A stretch of 34,228 nt of DNA from Comamonadaceae bacterium UBA2334 (GTDB lineage: Bacteria > Pseudomonadota > Gammaproteobacteria > Burkholderiales > Burkholderiaceae_C), in NCBI GenBank assembly GCA_002344885.1, contig DDUQ01000079.1, positions 68,404-102,631 of the forward strand, in the 5' to 3' direction. A model generated the notes under the pieces. The model did not search any database and was not told the DNA's origin. It was given only the letters and a program-made list of their open reading frames with translations. Position 1 is the first letter of the stretch, and every line of letters starts with the position of its first letter. Made by a program: the position numbers and the translations under genes. This document shows positions 32,701 through 34,228 of this stretch, in pieces.

Positions 32701-33841
32701 ACGCAACGACGTGATGCAGGTGCTGCGCGCCCACGGCCTCAGCAAACACAGCCACTTCGTCGGCAAAACCCGCCCGGCCAGTTCCACCATGGACGAGGGC
32801 AAAGGCCGCTTGCAGGTGTGGCGCGACGCCAAAAAAGTGTTCGACGCCGGTCTGTTCGACCTCCATCAGGTGTGGGACAGCGTCAGCTGGAGAATCTGCC
32901 AACTGCGCGACAACCCCGCCTGCGCCGATGCCGAACATGCTGCGGCCGGTCAGGCCAGCGACCCGGGGCTGCACGTCCATATTCCTCCTCGCGTTCAGCC
33001 CCTGCTGGCCCAGCTGGGTCAGTCACCCGTCCAGTCGCCCGCGCTCAACCTCTCGCGTCCGCGTGTTGCCATCCTGCGCGAGCAGGGCGTCAACTCCCAT
33101 GTCGAAATGGCCTGGGCCTTCACCCAGGCAGGCTTCGAGGCGTTTGATGTCCACATGACAGACCTGCAGACGGGCAGGGCAGACCTGGCCCACTTCGCCG
33201 GTGTGGTGGCCTGTGGTGGCTTCAGCTATGGCGACACCTTGGGCGCAGGCATCGGCTGGGCGCGCAGCATCACCTTCAACCCCAAGTTGGCCGACGCGTT
33301 CAAGGCCTTCTTCGCCCGCACCGACACCTTCGGGCTGGGTGTGTGCAACGGCTGCCAGATGTTTGCCGAGCTGGCAGACATCATCCCCGGGGCCGCTGCC
33401 TGGCCGCGCTTCACCACCAACCAGAGCGAGCGGTTCGAGGCGCGCTTGAGCCAGGTCGAAGTGCTGGATTCCCCCAGCTTGTTCTTTGCGGGCCTGGCAG
33501 GCATGCGCCTGCCCATTGCCGTGGCACATGGCGAAGGCTATGCCAACTTCAGCCGCAGGGGCAACCAAACTGCCATCGTGCAAGGTAGGCTGGCCGCCAT
33601 GCGCTATACCGACCACTTTGGCCAGCCGACCGAAACCTACCCGCTCAACCCCAATGGCAGCCCCGGCGGCCTGACGGCGGTCACCACAGCCGATGGTCGC
33701 TTCACCGCCATGATGCCGCACCCCGAGCGCGTGTTCCGCAACGTGCAGCTCAGCTGGACCGACCTGCCCGCCACCGGTGGCATCAACGCCCCCAGCCCAT
33801 GGATGCAATTGTGGCAAAACGCCCGTAAATGGCTGGGGTAA
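29732..33841 (+). CDS. purL: Phosphoribosylformylglycinamidine synthase (single-chain)
   Basis: A 1,369-residue ATP-dependent enzyme converting FGAR to FGAM with glutamine as nitrogen donor, the fourth step of purine synthesis. It has an N-terminal PurS-like part, two AIRS-type synthetase halves (MFAQANSEHCRHKIFN, MKVETHNHPTAISPFPGAS, GGLGVIDADQ, IHDVGAGGLSNAFPEL, and later ISIPVGKDSLSM, AYHDRSDGGLLAA) and a C-terminal glutamine amidotransferase with Cys in GVCNGCQMF, His in AHGEGYANF and Glu in PHPERVF. The start is GTG at 29732 (MTPSLHTFAGGNAL); no in-frame ATG lies upstream. It is about 75 residues longer than E. coli PurL. An AT-rich repeat adds a few residues before the MKVETHNHPT motif. 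Confidence 0.96.
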   Translation: MTPSLHTFAGGNALSSFKASQLRGPLQAVSDKVTGISARFVHFAAFDSAPDAATLARVGELLTYGDPAPALADMPTLTFVVSPRLGTVSPWASKATDIAHNCGLSVRRLERVTEFRLTLKAPLLGKVSLSDAQTQAMAALLHDRMTESVFARVEDAQALFTELTAAPMAHVDVLGGGRPALEQANVEFGLALADDEMDYLVTSFTALGRNPTDVELMMFAQANSEHCRHKIFNAQFTVDGVVQEHSLFGMIRHTHRTAPQHTVVAYSDNASIMEGHTVQRFTAPFNAKDASSVLPSNVPSYQIKDAVNHVLMKVETHNHPTAISPFPGASTGAGGEIRDEGATGRGSKPKAGLTGFTVSKLWGGTVGKPEHIASPLQIMVEGPLGGAAFNNEFGRPNLLGYFREYEQTVATSADTVVRGYHKPIMIAGGLGVIDADQTKKIEFPAGSLLIQLGGPGMRIGMGGSAASSMATGANAAALDFDSVQRGNPEIERRAQEVINHCWAQGAGNPILAIHDVGAGGLSNAFPELTNDARRGARFDLRAVPLEESGMAPKEIWCNESQERYVLAIAPESLGQFKAFCERERCPFAVVGVATEERQLLVADAQASEADQPVNMPMNVLLGKPPKMQRDVKRIAREAQALNLTGVDLQQAVINVLAHPTVASKRFLVTIGDRTVGGLTHRDQMVGPWQVPVADCAVTLADFTGFAGEAMSMGERTPLAATHAAASGRMAVAEAITNLLAAPFELPRVKLSANWMAACGEPGEDAALFDTVKAVGLELCPALGISIPVGKDSLSMRTQWTEPATQAGVGGEKKKVTSPVSLIVTAFASLADVRGTFTPQLNATEDDTTLVLVDLGQGKHRMGGSVLAQTLTGDQAQFGGDVPDLDDPQLLISLVNAVNALRAQGRVLAYHDRSDGGLLAAAAEMAFAGHVGLALNVDMLVTEGDGISDSRMDSGDAKNWATQVSARREELTLKALFSEELGVLLQVRTAERNDVMQVLRAHGLSKHSHFVGKTRPASSTMDEGKGRLQVWRDAKKVFDAGLFDLHQVWDSVSWRICQLRDNPACADAEHAAAGQASDPGLHVHIPPRVQPLLAQLGQSPVQSPALNLSRPRVAILREQGVNSHVEMAWAFTQAGFEAFDVHMTDLQTGRADLAHFAGVVACGGFSYGDTLGAGIGWARSITFNPKLADAFKAFFARTDTFGLGVCNGCQMFAELADIIPGAAAWPRFTTNQSERFEARLSQVEVLDSPSLFFAGLAGMRLPIAVAHGEGYANFSRRGNQTAIVQGRLAAMRYTDHFGQPTETYPLNPNGSPGGLTAVTTADGRFTAMMPHPERVFRNVQLSWTDLPATGGINAPSPWMQLWQNARKWLG
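30586..30650. repeat. AT-rich repeat copy inside purL
   Basis: The core 30599-30640 begins GCATCCAGCGTTTTACCATC and ends CAAGCTATCAAATA. The block is sharply AT-rich in a GC-rich gene and encodes NAKDASSVLPSNVPSYQIKD between the QRF and MKVETHNHPT motifs, where PurL proteins vary in length. The frame is intact. It shares the CCAGCG and GCTATCAAA blocks with the dapE copy. Confidence 0.6.
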
Positions 33842-33969
33842 ACCCGTATCAATCCATTCGCGGCACAGTTGTTTTTTTGCTTAATCAGGCCTTCCAACCA
33901 AATCCGCCATCAACTTCGTATATATTCCGCTCAGCCCAGCTTTTTTGCGTCACACTTTTAGGAGGTTCC
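33842..33969. other. purL downstream spacer and leader of the small secreted protein
   Basis: The 128-base spacer has a T run at 33871-33877 without a clear preceding hairpin, so no purL terminator is called. TATATATT around 33919-33926 could be a -10 for the next gene, but I see no good -35. A perfect AGGAGG (33960-33965) lies 4 bases before the ATG. Confidence 0.45.
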
Positions 33970-34228
33970 ATGTCTGTTTCCAAGTTCACCGCCATCGCGC
34001 TCGCCGCTTCCCTGGTCATCAGCCCCGTCGTTGCCCAAACACCTCCCCCTGCAGCACCTGCTGGCGCAGGCGTGGGCGCCGGCGCAGGCGTGGGTGCCGG
34101 GCTGGGTGCCACACTGGCCACTATCCCCACCATTGCCTTGGTCGGCGGTGCCTTGGTCGTCGTCGGCGCTGCAGCCAGCGGTGGCGGTGATTCTGGCTCC
34201 GCTGGCAGCACATCAGGCGGCAGCAGCA
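33970..34228 (+). CDS. Small secreted Gly/Ser-rich protein, YjbE/GfcA-like (3' end outside window)
   Basis: Eighty-six residues are visible. The N-terminus is a typical Sec signal peptide (MSVSKFTAIALAASLVISP, then VVAQ with cleavage near residue 23). A Pro/Ala/Gly stretch with two near-exact 18-base repeats (34063-34098) encodes GAGVGA units. Then comes a hydrophobic segment (TIALVGGALVVVGAA), followed by a GGGDSGSAGST low-complexity tail. This layout (short secreted protein, hydrophobic helix, then GGGD and a Ser/Thr/Gly tail) recalls E. coli YjbE and GfcA, which open exopolysaccharide or group 4 capsule operons. The similarity is in pattern rather than alignment, so the function is an inference. 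The strong AGGAGG suggests high expression. Confidence 0.6.
   Translation, partial: MSVSKFTAIALAASLVISPVVAQTPPPAAPAGAGVGAGAGVGAGLGATLATIPTIALVGGALVVVGAAASGGGDSGSAGSTSGGSS

Noticed and set aside
33842..33900. Possible purL terminator at the T run 33871-33877
   Set aside because: No convincing hairpin immediately precedes the T run.
1..34228. tRNA, rRNA, IS elements, prophage or integrase genes
   Set aside because: All large gaps were examined by eye, and no cloverleaf, transposase or integrase sequence was found.

Overview
This window looks like a stretch of GC-rich betaproteobacterial chromosome, most likely Burkholderiales and probably Comamonadaceae. The basis is high GC with strong G/C third-position bias, the dapC-dapD-pilU-dapE order, a single-chain PurL of about 1,370 residues, an OmpA-like gene followed by a DUF2894 gene, and short AT-rich repeats that resemble a family I remember from Comamonadaceae genomes. 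The species cannot be named from the sequence.

Layout. 1-1221 (+): the end of an OmpA/MotB-type protein and a coupled DUF2894 gene. 1197-5061 (-): a DUF3141 PhaC-like hydrolase, a HAD phosphatase and aroE. 5187-6047 (+): an HDOD signalling protein, closed by a bidirectional terminator. 6195-9271 (-): prmB and a YheS-type ABC-F ATPase with a 4-base start/stop overlap. 9272-9603: a non-coding gap with ten 12-bp tandem repeats. 9604-10758 (+): a Tat-exported LivK-type binding protein. 10751-15319 (-): dapC, dapD, pilU and dapE, a lysine/diaminopimelate cluster carrying a type IV pilus retraction ATPase. 15515-25155 (+): smc, zipA, a DUF167 gene, ligA, a GGDEF diguanylate cyclase, a MinD/FlhG-like ATPase and def. 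25162-28749 (-): map and glnD. 28814-29490 (-): a Phd/VapC-type toxin-antitoxin pair. 29732-33841 (+): purL. 33970-end (+): the start of a small secreted Gly/Ser-rich protein that may open an exopolysaccharide locus.

How the genes fit together. Most are core housekeeping genes: chromosome organisation and division (smc, zipA, ligA), lysine/peptidoglycan precursor synthesis (dapC, dapD, dapE), aromatic and purine synthesis (aroE, purL), nitrogen control (glnD), and N-terminal methionine processing (def, map). Tight overlaps (TGATG or ATGA) at DUF3141/HAD, prmB/yheS, pilU/dapE, GGDEF/MinD and vapB/vapC imply translational coupling.

No phage, integron, IS element, CRISPR array, tRNA or rRNA was seen, and I do not see a convincing new multi-gene system. 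The least explained signals are: (1) AT-rich repeats of about 35-45 bp with a shared core, found between genes and in frame inside yheS, dapE, purL and perhaps ligA; (2) two 12-bp-period arrays with related consensus, one non-coding and one coding a tetrapeptide repeat at the LigA N-terminus; (3) GATAAT boxes at identical spacing just before the ATG of map and dapC, suggesting leaderless mRNAs; (4) the DUF3141 protein with a PHA-synthase-like Cys/Asp/His set.
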